This document shows, in pieces, positions 8,665-16,499 of a stretch of 64,000 nt of DNA; positions within the stretch are counted from its first letter, which is position 1; each line of letters begins with the position of its first letter. The position numbers and the translations under genes are program-made. This stretch comes from JACSRF01 sp964504445 (GTDB lineage Bacteria > Chloroflexota > Anaerolineae > Promineifilales > Promineifilaceae). The notes under the pieces are model-generated. The model was not told where the DNA came from, did no database searches, and was given only the letters and a program-made list of their open reading frames with translations. The stretch spans positions 52,180 through 116,179 of the forward strand of contig CAZDEO010000004.1 of assembly GCA_964504445.1 (NCBI GenBank), in the 5' to 3' direction.

Positions 8665-10630
8665 GATTTTGTTCTCCTGTCATCTGGCCGTGCCAGATGG
8701 CTTGCATCGCTGGCGAAACAGCCAGCAGATCCTCTAATTGACCCTGAGCGGCGATACGGCCGTTCTCCAACACAATGATCTGGTCAGCCCGGCGCAGCGC
8801 CGCCCGCCGGTGCGACACCACCAGGCAGGTTGGCGAAAAAGCAAGGGTGCAAGGACGCAGGGGCGCAGGGGTAATTCCCCCTTGCTCCCCAGTTCCTTTG
8901 CTCTCTTGCCTGTTGGTAAATAATCTCTCCCACAACACCCGCTCCGTCTCCACGTCCAGGGCGCTGGAGAGGTCGTCAAAGACCAGCAGTTCCGCGTTGC
9001 GTACAAACATGCGCGCAGCGGCGGCGCGCTGCACCTGCCCGCCAGAAAGGCGCACGCCGCGTGGTCCTACCACCGTATCCAGCCCTTTTTCCAGGGTGCT
9101 TACGTCCTGCTCCAGCACTGCCTGCCGTATGGCGCCCGGCAGATCCACCTTGGTCTCTGGCAGCCCCATCAAGATATTGTCACGCAGCGGTTCGCTGAAG
9201 AGGCGTGGCACCTGAGGCGTGTAGGCGCTGCGCGGCGGCACAAAGAAGGTTGCCGGTTCGGAGACTAATTGGCCGTTCCAGTAGATTTCCCCGACAGCCG
9301 CCGGCAGCAAGCCCAACAGTGCCCGCAGCAGCGTGGTTTTGCCTGCGCCAATGCGTCCGGTAATGACGGTAAAGCTGCCGCGCGGGATGGTGAAGGAGAT
9401 GTCTTGCAGGGCGTAATCCGTGTTTCGTAAGCCGTCATCCAATTTTGATTTACCGGTATTGGGTAAGGAATTATGGTTTACGGTTAACGGATAACGGTAA
9501 GAAAGGCTGCGAACTTCCAACGATTCCAGGTGGTGCACGGCCGTTTTCCGCACAAAAGCAATCTCCGGGCGCAGCTCATCTTCCCGGTGCGCTTGCTCAA
9601 AAATCTCTCTGTGGGTGACCAGATCAGCGGGCGGCATGGGCGGCACCATCTCCTGTACGCGGTTCAGCACCACCCGCTGCTGCGCAATTTCTGAGATGTA
9701 GCTGCCAATGGTAGCCGGAAAGCGGGCGGCAAAGAAGAGATAGCTGCTGAACAGGGCAAAGTCACCCACAGAAAAGCTGCCGTTGGCAATGGCCGAACCG
9801 GCCAGCAGCACCATCACGGCTACGGCAATGTCGCCCAAATGGTCGTTGGCCGCCTGAAAGAGTGCCCAAAAGAGGGCGTAGCGCACGTTCAATTCGCGCC
9901 GGGTTTCGTTGAGGGTATGGAAGTAGCCCATGGTGCCCGCTTCGGCGTCGGCCACTTTCACGGCCTGCACCGCGCCAAAGATTTCGCCCAGAAAGCCGGT
10001 CACCTGGCTGTCGGCGGCGCGGCTTTCGTGACCGTAGCGCAAGAAGCGGCTCCAGGCGAAGCGGTTGAGGAAGAAGACACCAGCCAGGGGCAGCAGGGCC
10101 ACGGCCGTTATCACCGGCGCAATGCCAAACATCACCACCAGGGCAACCAGGGTAAACAAGCCGTGCCCGATAACCTCCGGCGCCCAGGTGGGGAAGTCGG
10201 CGAAGTCGGCCAGGTCGTTTTGCAGGCGATTGATGGCGTCGCCGGAGGACACGGGCAGGGGCTGGGCCCCCGGTTTGCGTAAGATGGCGCTCATGACGTT
10301 TTGCTGCATTAACGAACCGGCGGCATTGCGTAGGCGCATGCCGCCCCACTGCCCGGTCACGTCACAGGTCAGCCGCCCCACTTCTACGGCGACCAGCATG
10401 CCCAGAATGCCCCACAGGGAAACGGCCGTGGCCGTGCCCCCCACCAGCCCATCATACACCAGCTTTTCCACCCAGCCGGGCACAATACGCGTCACCAGCC
10501 AGGCAGACGCAAAGATCAGATTGACGGCGAAGAAACCGGGACGGTAACGAATGAGTGCCCAGGCGCCTTGCCAGACGGGAAGTTGTTGTGTGTTATCGTT
10601 CATAGGTTTTTTTTGCAGAGGAGACGACAT
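8651..10630 (-). CDS. ABC exporter half-transporter, degenerate catalytic half
   Basis: 659 residues: an ABC-type transmembrane domain (about 1-330) and a nucleotide-binding domain (NBD). Walker A is GRIGAGKTT, the signature LSGGQVQRAAAARM, Walker B VFDDLSSALD with Asp in place of the catalytic Glu, and the H-loop SHRRAAL. Two repeat tracts are translated inside the NBD: 9412-9501 just after the A-loop Tyr, and 8841-8910 between the D-loop and the H-loop. An in-frame ATG at 10603 is an alternative start. It pairs with the next gene upstream to form a heterodimer. The exported substrate is unknown. Confidence 0.9.
   Translation of the reverse strand: MSSPLQKKPMNDNTQQLPVWQGAWALIRYRPGFFAVNLIFASAWLVTRIVPGWVEKLVYDGLVGGTATAVSLWGILGMLVAVEVGRLTCDVTGQWGGMRLRNAAGSLMQQNVMSAILRKPGAQPLPVSSGDAINRLQNDLADFADFPTWAPEVIGHGLFTLVALVVMFGIAPVITAVALLPLAGVFFLNRFAWSRFLRYGHESRAADSQVTGFLGEIFGAVQAVKVADAEAGTMGYFHTLNETRRELNVRYALFWALFQAANDHLGDIAVAVMVLLAGSAIANGSFSVGDFALFSSYLFFAARFPATIGSYISEIAQQRVVLNRVQEMVPPMPPADLVTHREIFEQAHREDELRPEIAFVRKTAVHHLESLEVRSLSYRYPLTVNHNSLPNTGKSKLDDGLRNTDYALQDISFTIPRGSFTVITGRIGAGKTTLLRALLGLLPAAVGEIYWNGQLVSEPATFFVPPRSAYTPQVPRLFSEPLRDNILMGLPETKVDLPGAIRQAVLEQDVSTLEKGLDTVVGPRGVRLSGGQVQRAAAARMFVRNAELLVFDDLSSALDVETERVLWERLFTNRQESKGTGEQGGITPAPLRPCTLAFSPTCLVVSHRRAALRRADQIIVLENGRIAAQGQLEDLLAVSPAMQAIWHGQMTGEQNHEDA
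8841..8910. repeat. 8-bp repeat tract inside ABC gene
   Basis: GCAAGGAC, GCAGGGGC and GCAGGGG octads, then the complementary CTTGCTCC, CCAGTTCC and TTTGCTCT. It is translated as a linker of about 20 residues just before the H-loop, a region normally short in ABC ATPases. Confidence 0.7.
9412..9501. repeat. 7-bp repeat tract inside ABC gene (TTTACGG family)
   Basis: CGTAATC and CGTAAGC heptads on one side and TTTACGG, TTAACGG and ATAACGG on the other, so the halves are inverted. It is translated in-frame within the NBD between the A-loop Tyr and the next strand. Confidence 0.75.
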
Positions 10631-10747
10631 GAGCGCAGGCTCAACACCATGAATGAAAATTCACCAATGACGCAATTTTATCTCTTTCTTCTCTCTGCGA
10701 ATCTCTGCGCTTCCTCTGTGTAGCTCTGCGTTCCAAATTTATTTTCT

Positions 10748-10850
10748 AAGGAGACTTCACCGGCTGTCGTCGACCACCATGAATGAAAATGGAGCGCCAT
10801 CTTCCAGGTGGCGTTGCCAGCAAGATGCTGGCGCTACATTTACGAAGGAG
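10748..10850 (+). repeat. Two-hairpin dispersed element, copy A
   Basis: About 103 bases starting AAGGAGACTTCACCGGCTG and ending CTACATTTACGAAGGAG. It contains the hairpin GCCAGCA-AGA-TGCTGGC (10816-10832) and an upstream CGCCA/TGGCG pairing. Copies B (24693-24797) and C (41118-41225) share the ends in opposite orientation. Confidence 0.8.
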
Positions 10851-10913
10851 CAAGGGAGCAAGGGGGACTTTTCGCCCCTGCTCCTCTGCTCCTCCGCTCC
10901 CTTGCTGTTTTGC
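10848..10913. repeat. 8-bp repeat tract (GCTCCTCT family)
   Basis: AGCAAGGG octads are followed by TGCTCCTC, TGCTCCTC and CGCTCCCT, so the halves are inverted. It sits directly against element copy A. The same family occurs at 8841 and 17352. Confidence 0.7.
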
Positions 10914-10921
10914 ACCTCTAC

Positions 10922-12742
10922 TCATGCTAGCATCTCCTCCAGGCCCGTGCGCAGCAGGTGGGCGAAGCGGGAGTCGGGGTTGGCAGCCAGTTTGGTGCGC
11001 GGGCCATGTTCGACGATACGGCCGTTCTCCAAAATGAGAATGTCATTGGCGCGCTGCACCGTGCTTAGGCGGTGAGCGATGATGACGGCCGTGCGTCCGG
11101 TTAGCAGCCTGTCGAGCGCTAACTCTACTTGCCGCTCGGTTGCCGGATCCAACCGCGACGATGCCTCATCCAGAATCACCAACTGCGGATCGCGCAGGAA
11201 AACGCGGGTCAAGGCTAGCAGTTGGGCTTCTCCGGCGGACAGCCCCTGCCCGCCCGTTGCCAGCATGGTATCCAGGCCATCGGGCAAGCTGCCCAGCCAG
11301 TCGTCCAGCCCCAGGGCTTCCAGCGCCGCCATAATTTCCGCGTCGCTGATGGGCGAACTGTTGGGATCGTAGCCACGGAAAAGGGTCAGGTTATCCCGCA
11401 CCGTAGCCGCAAACAATTGCACGTCTTGGGTGACCATGCCCACCCGCCCGCGCAGATCGGCCAGGGCCACGTTCCGCAGGTCTATGCCGTTCAGGGCAAT
11501 GGCTCCCGCATCCACGTCATAGAGGCGGAAGAGCAGCCGGGTCAGGGTGGTTTTACCGCTGCCGGTGCGCCCGAGCAGCCCCAATACTTTGCCCGCCTCC
11601 AGGGTAAAGGTGACATTGTGGAGAACGTAATCCGTAGTCCGTAAGCCGTATTCCGTTAGCGATTTACGGTTTACGGATAACGGCTCACGGTCATTGTAGG
11701 CGAAGCTGACGCCAGTAAACTGTACGCTGGGCGGTGTGGGGGGCAGCACGGCCGTTACCCGTTCCTGCACCTGGGGCTGAAGCTGCAATAATTCGGTGAC
11801 ACGATCCATACTGGCCATGGCCCGCTGCAAATTTTCCACCTGGCGGCGAATATATTTCAGCGGGCTTTCCAGCAGACCCACGTAGTAAGCCAGCAAGTAC
11901 ACGGTGCCAATGGTTAGCTCGCCACGCAGGAAAAGCGTGCCCGCCAGCCCCAGGGTGGCCACCCAAGTCAGGGTGTAGAGCAGGTAACCGGTGCTGAAGG
12001 TAAAGCCGCCAAATACGGCCCCCTTTACCCGTTGGGCATTAATGCCCGCCATCAATGGCGCCATGCGGTAGAGTACGTACCCCTCGCCGCCGTTGGCGCG
12101 GATGTCTTCGGTGCCGTTGATGCGCTCTTCCAGCAGGCCATACAGCTCGGCGTACCCCTGGCGTACCTTGCTCCAGATGGCGGTTTGCGGTTTTTGGATG
12201 GCGCGCAGAAAGAAGAGGGTGATGATGGCATAGGTCAGGCCAATCAGGCCAAAACGCCAATCCTCGTGGAATTGCAGCGCCAGCAAGCCCAATACCAGCA
12301 ACCCATTGCCCAGCACCTGCACAATGAGTTGGGAGAAGCTTTCGGCCAGGGTGCCTACATCCCCGTCAATGCGTTCGATGAGTTCGCCAGGGGTGCGCAA
12401 CTTGTGGAAGCCCATGTCCAGCCGCAAGACGTGGCGGGCCAGGTCCACACGCAGAGCATTGGTGGCTTTCCAGCCCAGGTCTTCGCCCACGTAGGTGCTG
12501 AGCAGGGAGAGGCTTTTTTGCCCCAGGACGGTGAGAAAGAAGAGCACGGCCGTTGCCGTGAGCGCCTGCCCCGCTGCGCCGGTCTGAGCCATGTCCAGGA
12601 AGCGGCGAATGACCTGGGGAGCCAACAATTGCAGGCCAATGCTCCCCAAAAGCAGTGCGCCTAGCAGCGCCATGGGCCCCTTCCGGGCATGCAGGTAGCG
12701 CCAGAGAAGTTTAACGGCTTGAGACACTGTAATAGATTGCAT
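10922..12742 (-). CDS. ABC exporter half-transporter, canonical Walker B half
   Basis: 606 residues: six-helix transmembrane domain (about 1-310) then NBD with Walker A GRTGSGKTT, signature LSAGEAQLLALTRV, Walker B LVILDEASSRLD and H-loop IAHRLSTV. The catalytic Glu is present here, unlike in its partner at 8651-10630. The LSAGE signature departs from LSGGQ. A 7-bp repeat tract (11624-11690) is translated just after the A-loop Tyr, at the same site as in the partner gene. Together they should form a heterodimeric exporter. Substrate unknown. Confidence 0.9.
   Translation of the reverse strand: MQSITVSQAVKLLWRYLHARKGPMALLGALLLGSIGLQLLAPQVIRRFLDMAQTGAAGQALTATAVLFFLTVLGQKSLSLLSTYVGEDLGWKATNALRVDLARHVLRLDMGFHKLRTPGELIERIDGDVGTLAESFSQLIVQVLGNGLLVLGLLALQFHEDWRFGLIGLTYAIITLFFLRAIQKPQTAIWSKVRQGYAELYGLLEERINGTEDIRANGGEGYVLYRMAPLMAGINAQRVKGAVFGGFTFSTGYLLYTLTWVATLGLAGTLFLRGELTIGTVYLLAYYVGLLESPLKYIRRQVENLQRAMASMDRVTELLQLQPQVQERVTAVLPPTPPSVQFTGVSFAYNDREPLSVNRKSLTEYGLRTTDYVLHNVTFTLEAGKVLGLLGRTGSGKTTLTRLLFRLYDVDAGAIALNGIDLRNVALADLRGRVGMVTQDVQLFAATVRDNLTLFRGYDPNSSPISDAEIMAALEALGLDDWLGSLPDGLDTMLATGGQGLSAGEAQLLALTRVFLRDPQLVILDEASSRLDPATERQVELALDRLLTGRTAVIIAHRLSTVQRANDILILENGRIVEHGPRTKLAANPDSRFAHLLRTGLEEMLA
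11624..11690. repeat. 7-bp repeat tract inside ABC gene (TTTACGG family)
   Basis: CGTAATC, CGTAGTC, CGTAAGC and CGTATTC heptads face TTTACGG, TTTACGG, ATAACGG and CTCACGG. The halves are inverted. It codes about 20 residues between the A-loop and the following strand of the NBD. Confidence 0.75.
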
Positions 12743-12751
12743 AACGCGCCA

Positions 12752-12783
12752 GCCTCTAATCTCACATCTCCAGTCTCGACAAA
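12752..12783. repeat. 7-bp repeat tract at RIO kinase 3' end (TAATCTC family)
   Basis: CTAATCTC, ACATCTC and CAGTCTC heptads. The tract supplies the last codons (SRLEM) and the stop of the RIO kinase gene. Confidence 0.6.
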
Positions 12784-13799
12784 TCCGCCTGCTGCGTTTC
12801 TGGGTCTACAGCGGCAAACTGCTGCCACAAGTCATGGGCAAGGTGCGCCGGGTCGCTACTGACGCCGTAGCGGGCAAAGTGGTCGCAGATGCGCGTTACA
12901 TCGCGCTGTAAAATGGCGTAGGCGTCGGGGTTTACGGCGCTGCCCAGCACGTGGGTGGCTTTGCTGATGCGGCTGTTGACTACCTGCGGGAAATCTATGA
13001 GGGTAATTTGCCCATCCCAGTAGAGAATGTTATAAGCAGAAAGATCGCCATGAATACGGCCGTAGCGCAACATCAGCGCCACATTACGCAGCACCTCATC
13101 AAAAAGGGGCTGCACTTCATCTACTTCCAGCGTCACCTCTTGCAGCGTGGGGGCTGCGCCATACTCGCCGCCAATAAACTGCATCAGGATGGCGTTGCTG
13201 GCGGCGGCAATCGGTTTGGGCACAGCTGCGCCCGCCTTGTGCAGCAGTTGCAGCGTCGTGTATTCGTACATCAACCAGGAGGTATGGGCCACCTGCTCGC
13301 CCAGGCTCGTTTTTTGGCCGATCGCTTTCAGCAGGCGGGCATCTTTCGGGTCTACCGCTTTGCCGTTGGCGTCTAGCGTGGGACGGCCTTGCCGGTACTG
13401 GGCATCATTACGCAGGTTGCGGAACATGCGCGGGCGGTACACTTTAGCCGCCAGCCATTGCTCGCCGGTGGCGGGATGGGCGGCACAGCGGTACACGCTG
13501 GCCTCCTTGCCCCCTTTTACCTGCGCCAGCACATCGCTAATTAGCTCCTGGTTGTAAAAGTTTTCCAGCGATTGCAGCAGCCAGGTAGATTCGTAGTGGG
13601 ATGGCTCGTAGGTAGTTTGGAAGCCGCCTTCTAGACCAATGGTATCAGCAATTTTCTGCACAATTTCGCTGGCCGATTTCTTGGGCCGGTGCTTTGGTTT
13701 TGGTTTGCGCTGCCGCCGCGCCTGGCGGTCGTGCAGCAGCGGGTTAAATTGTTCTTCGTAAACTTCGTACTCTTCAAGGTATGGTTCTAAACGGGACAC
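12762..13799 (-). CDS. RIO-type serine/threonine protein kinase
   Basis: 345 residues. RIO hallmarks are visible: the glycine-poor nucleotide loop GGKEASVYRC, the lysine strand LAAKVYRPRMFRNL, the catalytic loop HGDLSAYNIL and the metal loop LIDFPQVVN. RIO kinases act in ribosome maturation in archaea and eukaryotes, and bacterial members have poorly known roles. The start is GTG with GAGGTG upstream. The N-terminal 70 residues are very basic (repeated Arg/Lys/Pro). Its C-terminus is made of a repeat tract. Upstream on the same strand lie a tiny peptide unit and two terminators. Confidence 0.9.
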   Translation of the reverse strand: MSRLEPYLEEYEVYEEQFNPLLHDRQARRQRKPKPKHRPKKSASEIVQKIADTIGLEGGFQTTYEPSHYESTWLLQSLENFYNQELISDVLAQVKGGKEASVYRCAAHPATGEQWLAAKVYRPRMFRNLRNDAQYRQGRPTLDANGKAVDPKDARLLKAIGQKTSLGEQVAHTSWLMYEYTTLQLLHKAGAAVPKPIAAASNAILMQFIGGEYGAAPTLQEVTLEVDEVQPLFDEVLRNVALMLRYGRIHGDLSAYNILYWDGQITLIDFPQVVNSRISKATHVLGSAVNPDAYAILQRDVTRICDHFARYGVSSDPAHLAHDLWQQFAAVDPETQQADLSRLEM

Positions 13800-13830
13800 G
13801 GTGGTTATTTCACCTCGTTATTGATTCGGT

Positions 13831-13869
13831 TTGATGGTGGGTTAGTTGGGTTGTTAGTTGGTTAGACTA
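13831..13869. repeat. 7/8-bp repeat tract (GTTGGTT family)
   Basis: TTGATGGTGGGTTAG followed by TTGGGTTG, TTAGTTGG and TTAG units. The same family occurs at 31361-31397 and, on the other strand, at 41439-41484. Confidence 0.55.
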
Positions 13870-13944
13870 AGTAACCATCCAACCCACGAATTGTTATACC
13901 ACCCGTGGCCGGACCCTTTTATTTTGCAGTGCGTTATGGGGATC

Positions 13945-13977
13945 AAAAAAGCCACGGGTTTACGTTGTGCCCGTGGC
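13945..13977 (-). terminator. Second (distal) Rho-independent terminator of the peptide unit
   Basis: A perfect 8-bp stem, GCCACGGG/CCCGTGGC, with an 11-base loop is followed on the minus strand by six T. It lies between the 23-codon ORF and the RIO kinase. Confidence 0.8.
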
Positions 13978-14016
13978 TGTGCCGGTTGCCGCTATTTGGC
14001 GGCGGAAAATTGGCGC

Positions 14017-14046
14017 AAAAAAACCACAGGTTGCGTACACCTGTGG
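14017..14046 (-). terminator. First Rho-independent terminator of the peptide unit
   Basis: A perfect 8-bp stem, CCACAGGT/ACCTGTGG, with a 7-base loop is followed on the minus strand by seven T. It lies 60 bases after the stop of the 23-codon ORF. Confidence 0.85.
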
Positions 14047-14106
14047 CCGCTGGTCGGTAGCAATCTTTGGCAGAGGAAAAACGGGTTGCCGTTTACTGCT
14101 GACTGT

Positions 14107-14178
14107 TTACCGGGGGGCAGGTGTACTTACACAACACTGAATGAGTTGGGGAACAATGGTCAATCTTTCTTTTTGCAT
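14107..14178 (-). CDS. 23-residue peptide gene or translated small RNA
   Basis: The ATG at 14178 is preceded by AGAGGAGG with a 10-base gap, one of the strongest ribosome sites in the window. The predicted peptide starts MQKERLTIVPQ and ends CCVSTPAPR, with two adjacent Cys. A promoter lies just upstream and two terminators downstream, so the unit is complete within about 250 bases. Bases next to the ribosome site (GTACTTACA) are perfectly complementary to TGTAAGTAC inside the ORF, which could fold over the start. I do not recognise the peptide. It could be a leader peptide, a modified-peptide precursor or a coding small RNA. Confidence 0.5.
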   Translation of the reverse strand: MQKERLTIVPQLIQCCVSTPAPR

Positions 14179-14229
14179 TCTGTAAGTACCTCCTCTAAAT
14201 TTTTTTGCTGCAAATTTTCAACAAGCGCC

Positions 14230-14259
14230 AGTCTACCACAGCTTGGATGGGTGGGTCAA
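14230..14259 (-). promoter_or_regulatory. Promoter of the 23-codon unit
   Basis: On the minus strand TTGACC is followed after 18 bases by TAGACT. A start near 14222 would give a leader of about 45 nt before the ATG at 14178. It lies between the end of the membrane protein gene and the small ORF. Confidence 0.55.
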
Positions 14260-14277
14260 GAGGGAGTTGGGCAAAAG

Positions 14278-14943
14278 TTACCAGAAGCCGCGAATGGCGT
14301 AAACGACGATGATGATGAGGACGAAGATGGTGAGGGCGGCCCACAGTCGCTGAATGCGCGTGCGCGAGCGGGTGAAAATCCAGGTATACACGCCGACGAT
14401 GCCGATGCCGGCGATGACGCCGCTGAGTTTGTAGGTGGTCTCGAAGATGGGGTAGCCGTTGAGGGCCAGGGCGCGTTGGGTGAAGAGGATGATGTGCCCT
14501 ACCCAGTTAGCGTGGAAGGCGGCTAACCAAAATTTGGGACCAAGGGGTAGGCTGTTGCGGAAGAGTACGGCCGTTACTAGCCCCGCCAGTACAAAAAGCC
14601 ACACCCCCTGCTCTGTCTCGATGGCGAGTTGGCCCAGCAGGGCGCTGGCCTCCAGCGCCGTCCAGCCGAAAAAGCCGCCTAGCACGCCCAGCCAGGCGCG
14701 GGTTACTTCCGCCAGGTGGCTGGCGTAGCTGCGCTGGAGCAGGTAGATGGCAACGGCCGTCATCACCACCCCTTCTACAAACAGCGCTACCGGCCCCACG
14801 CGCTTCATGAAGATGGTTAACGCAATTAGGGCCACCACTGCCAGCAAAAAGAGAATGGAGGCCAGCACGCCATCTAACAGCTTGCTGCGCCGGTCGCCTG
14901 GCGTGGCGTTCGTTGTCATTGGTTGGGATGTTAATTCGCTCAT
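14278..14943 (-). CDS. Polytopic membrane protein of unknown function
   Basis: 221 residues with about six hydrophobic segments after a short polar N-terminus, including GVLASILFLLAVVALIAL and RLWAALTIFVLIIIVVYAI. I see no catalytic motif and do not recognise a family. GAGGT precedes the ATG. It lies 42 bases after the end of the biotin carboxylase gene on the same strand, so it may be the last gene of that run. Confidence 0.75.
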   Translation of the reverse strand: MSELTSQPMTTNATPGDRRSKLLDGVLASILFLLAVVALIALTIFMKRVGPVALFVEGVVMTAVAIYLLQRSYASHLAEVTRAWLGVLGGFFGWTALEASALLGQLAIETEQGVWLFVLAGLVTAVLFRNSLPLGPKFWLAAFHANWVGHIILFTQRALALNGYPIFETTYKLSGVIAGIGIVGVYTWIFTRSRTRIQRLWAALTIFVLIIIVVYAIRGFW

Positions 14944-14985
14944 GGATACCTCAATGTCTGCCTTCTCAGGTGCTTGCCGCGCTTA

Positions 14986-16488
14986 CTAGACGTTTCGAAA
15001 GTCGGAGGCGATTGTCCAGGGGGCTGTTTGGGTTGTTGTTTCGCTGGGGGCGCGGCGTGGGCCGCTTTTGCCGCCGCCATGCAGCAGTTCCAGGGCGGCT
15101 ATAGCCAGCCAATCTTCGTCGCCCAGGGTGGGGTGGGGCGTCCAATCAGCCATTTGTTCAGCCAGGTAGTTGGTGCTAGTACGGCCGTTGCCAAAATGCT
15201 CCTCTTGCAAAATAGCCAGCAGGTAAGGAGTGTTCGTCGTTACCCCCAGCACCACCGTTTCTTGCAAAGCCCGCACCATTTTGCGAATCGCTTCGGCGCG
15301 GTCGTGCCCCCAGGTGATGATTTTTGCCAGCATGGGGTCGTAGTAGGGGGTCACTTCGGAACCCGTTTCGATGCCGTCGTCTACCCGCACCCCGGGGCCG
15401 CTAGGAGGACGGTACAGGGTGATTTTGCCGATGGAAGGCAAGAAATTGTGCGCCGGGTCTTCGGCGTAAACGCGGCATTCGATGGCGTGACCGCGCTGGC
15501 TGATCTCTTCTTGGGCAAAGGGCAGCCGTTCCCCGGCGGCAATGCGAATTTGCCACGTTGCCAGGTCTAGCCCCGTGACCATTTCGGTGACAGGATGCTC
15601 TACCTGTAGGCGGGTGTTCATTTCTAGAAAGTAGAAACGGCCGTTGCCATCCACAATAAACTCTACCGTGCCCGCATTGACGTACCCCGCCGCTGCCGCC
15701 AGGGAAACGGCCGCCTGGGCCATGCGCTGGCGCAAGTCGTCGCTGGTAACAATGGGCGCCGGGCTTTCCTCCACAATTTTCTGGTGCCGCCGCTGGATGG
15801 AGCATTCGCGCTCAAAAAGATGCAGTACACGGCCGTGCTGGTCAGCCAAAATCTGGATTTCTACGTGGTGAATTTCGGTGAAATATTTTTCCACCAGAAT
15901 GTGGTCATCGCCAAAGGCGGATTGCGCTTCGCGGCGTGCCGCTTGCAGCGCGTCGGCAAACTCCGTCTCAGACCAGACCACGCGCATGCCTTTGCCGCCG
16001 CCCCCGGCGCTGGCCTTGATGAGGACGGGGTAGCCTATGGCCGCAGCGGCCGTTTGCAGCTCCTTCTCGCTTTTGTCTGCGCCATCTACCCCCGGCACAA
16101 CGGGCACCTCTGCCCGCTGGGCCAGCACCCGCGCAGCCGCCTTGCTGCCCAGCATCTCCATCGCTTCTGGGCTGGGGCCAATGAAGGTAATGCCCCGCGC
16201 CGCGCACGCCCGCGCAAAGTCGGCGTTCTCGCTAAGGAAGCCGTAGCCGGGGTGAATGGCTTCCGCCCCGCACATTTGGGTAATGTCCAGCACCTTGTCC
16301 TGGTTTAGGTAAGATTCGGTGGCGGTGATGCCGCCCAGGGGGTAGCTCTCATCGGCCAGGCGTACCCAGGGGGCGTTGGCGTCGGCGTCGGAGTAGATGG
16401 CAACGGCCGTAATGCCCAATTCGTGGCAGGCTAAAATGATGCGGCGGGCGATTTCACCCCGGTTTGCAATGAGAATTTTGTTGAACAT
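14986..16488 (-). CDS. accC: Biotin carboxylase subunit of an acyl-CoA carboxylase
   Basis: 500 residues. The N-terminus KILIANRGEIARRII, the ATP-grasp glycine loop KASAGGGGKGMR, the catalytic stretch FLEMNTRLQVEHPVTE and the biotin carboxylase C-terminal domain are all visible. It carboxylates biotin on a carrier protein. No biotin-carrier domain is attached, and none is coded nearby. The last 50 residues exceed a standard AccC of about 450. Its upstream neighbours are an AAC(3)-like gene and a LiuC-like hydratase, so it may serve acetyl-CoA carboxylase or a methylcrotonyl-type enzyme. Confidence 0.92.
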   Translation of the reverse strand: MFNKILIANRGEIARRIILACHELGITAVAIYSDADANAPWVRLADESYPLGGITATESYLNQDKVLDITQMCGAEAIHPGYGFLSENADFARACAARGITFIGPSPEAMEMLGSKAAARVLAQRAEVPVVPGVDGADKSEKELQTAAAAIGYPVLIKASAGGGGKGMRVVWSETEFADALQAARREAQSAFGDDHILVEKYFTEIHHVEIQILADQHGRVLHLFERECSIQRRHQKIVEESPAPIVTSDDLRQRMAQAAVSLAAAAGYVNAGTVEFIVDGNGRFYFLEMNTRLQVEHPVTEMVTGLDLATWQIRIAAGERLPFAQEEISQRGHAIECRVYAEDPAHNFLPSIGKITLYRPPSGPGVRVDDGIETGSEVTPYYDPMLAKIITWGHDRAEAIRKMVRALQETVVLGVTTNTPYLLAILQEEHFGNGRTSTNYLAEQMADWTPHPTLGDEDWLAIAALELLHGGGKSGPRRAPSETTTQTAPWTIASDFRNV

Positions 16489-16499
16489 GGCAGATTCCT

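Larger units (their letters stand above)
10631..10921. other. Gap between the two ABC genes, filled by repeats
   Basis: 291 bases with no gene. It holds a CTCTGCG-type imperfect repeat (about 10690-10735), copy A of the two-hairpin element (10748-10850) and an octad tract (10848-10913). No promoter or terminator is obvious. Confidence 0.6.
13800..14106. other. Leader/intergenic region upstream of the RIO kinase
   Basis: This stretch holds a TTGGTTGG-type repeat tract (13831-13869) and two minus-strand terminators (13945-13977, 14017-14046) that follow the 23-codon ORF. No further gene is seen. If the terminators can be read through, this would be an attenuated leader of the RIO kinase; that is a guess. 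Confidence 0.5.

Noticed and set aside
9839..12664. Long open frames on the plus strand opposite the ABC genes
   Set aside because: They are antisense to two clear ABC transporter genes, have atypical composition and no motifs; high GC keeps such shadow frames open.
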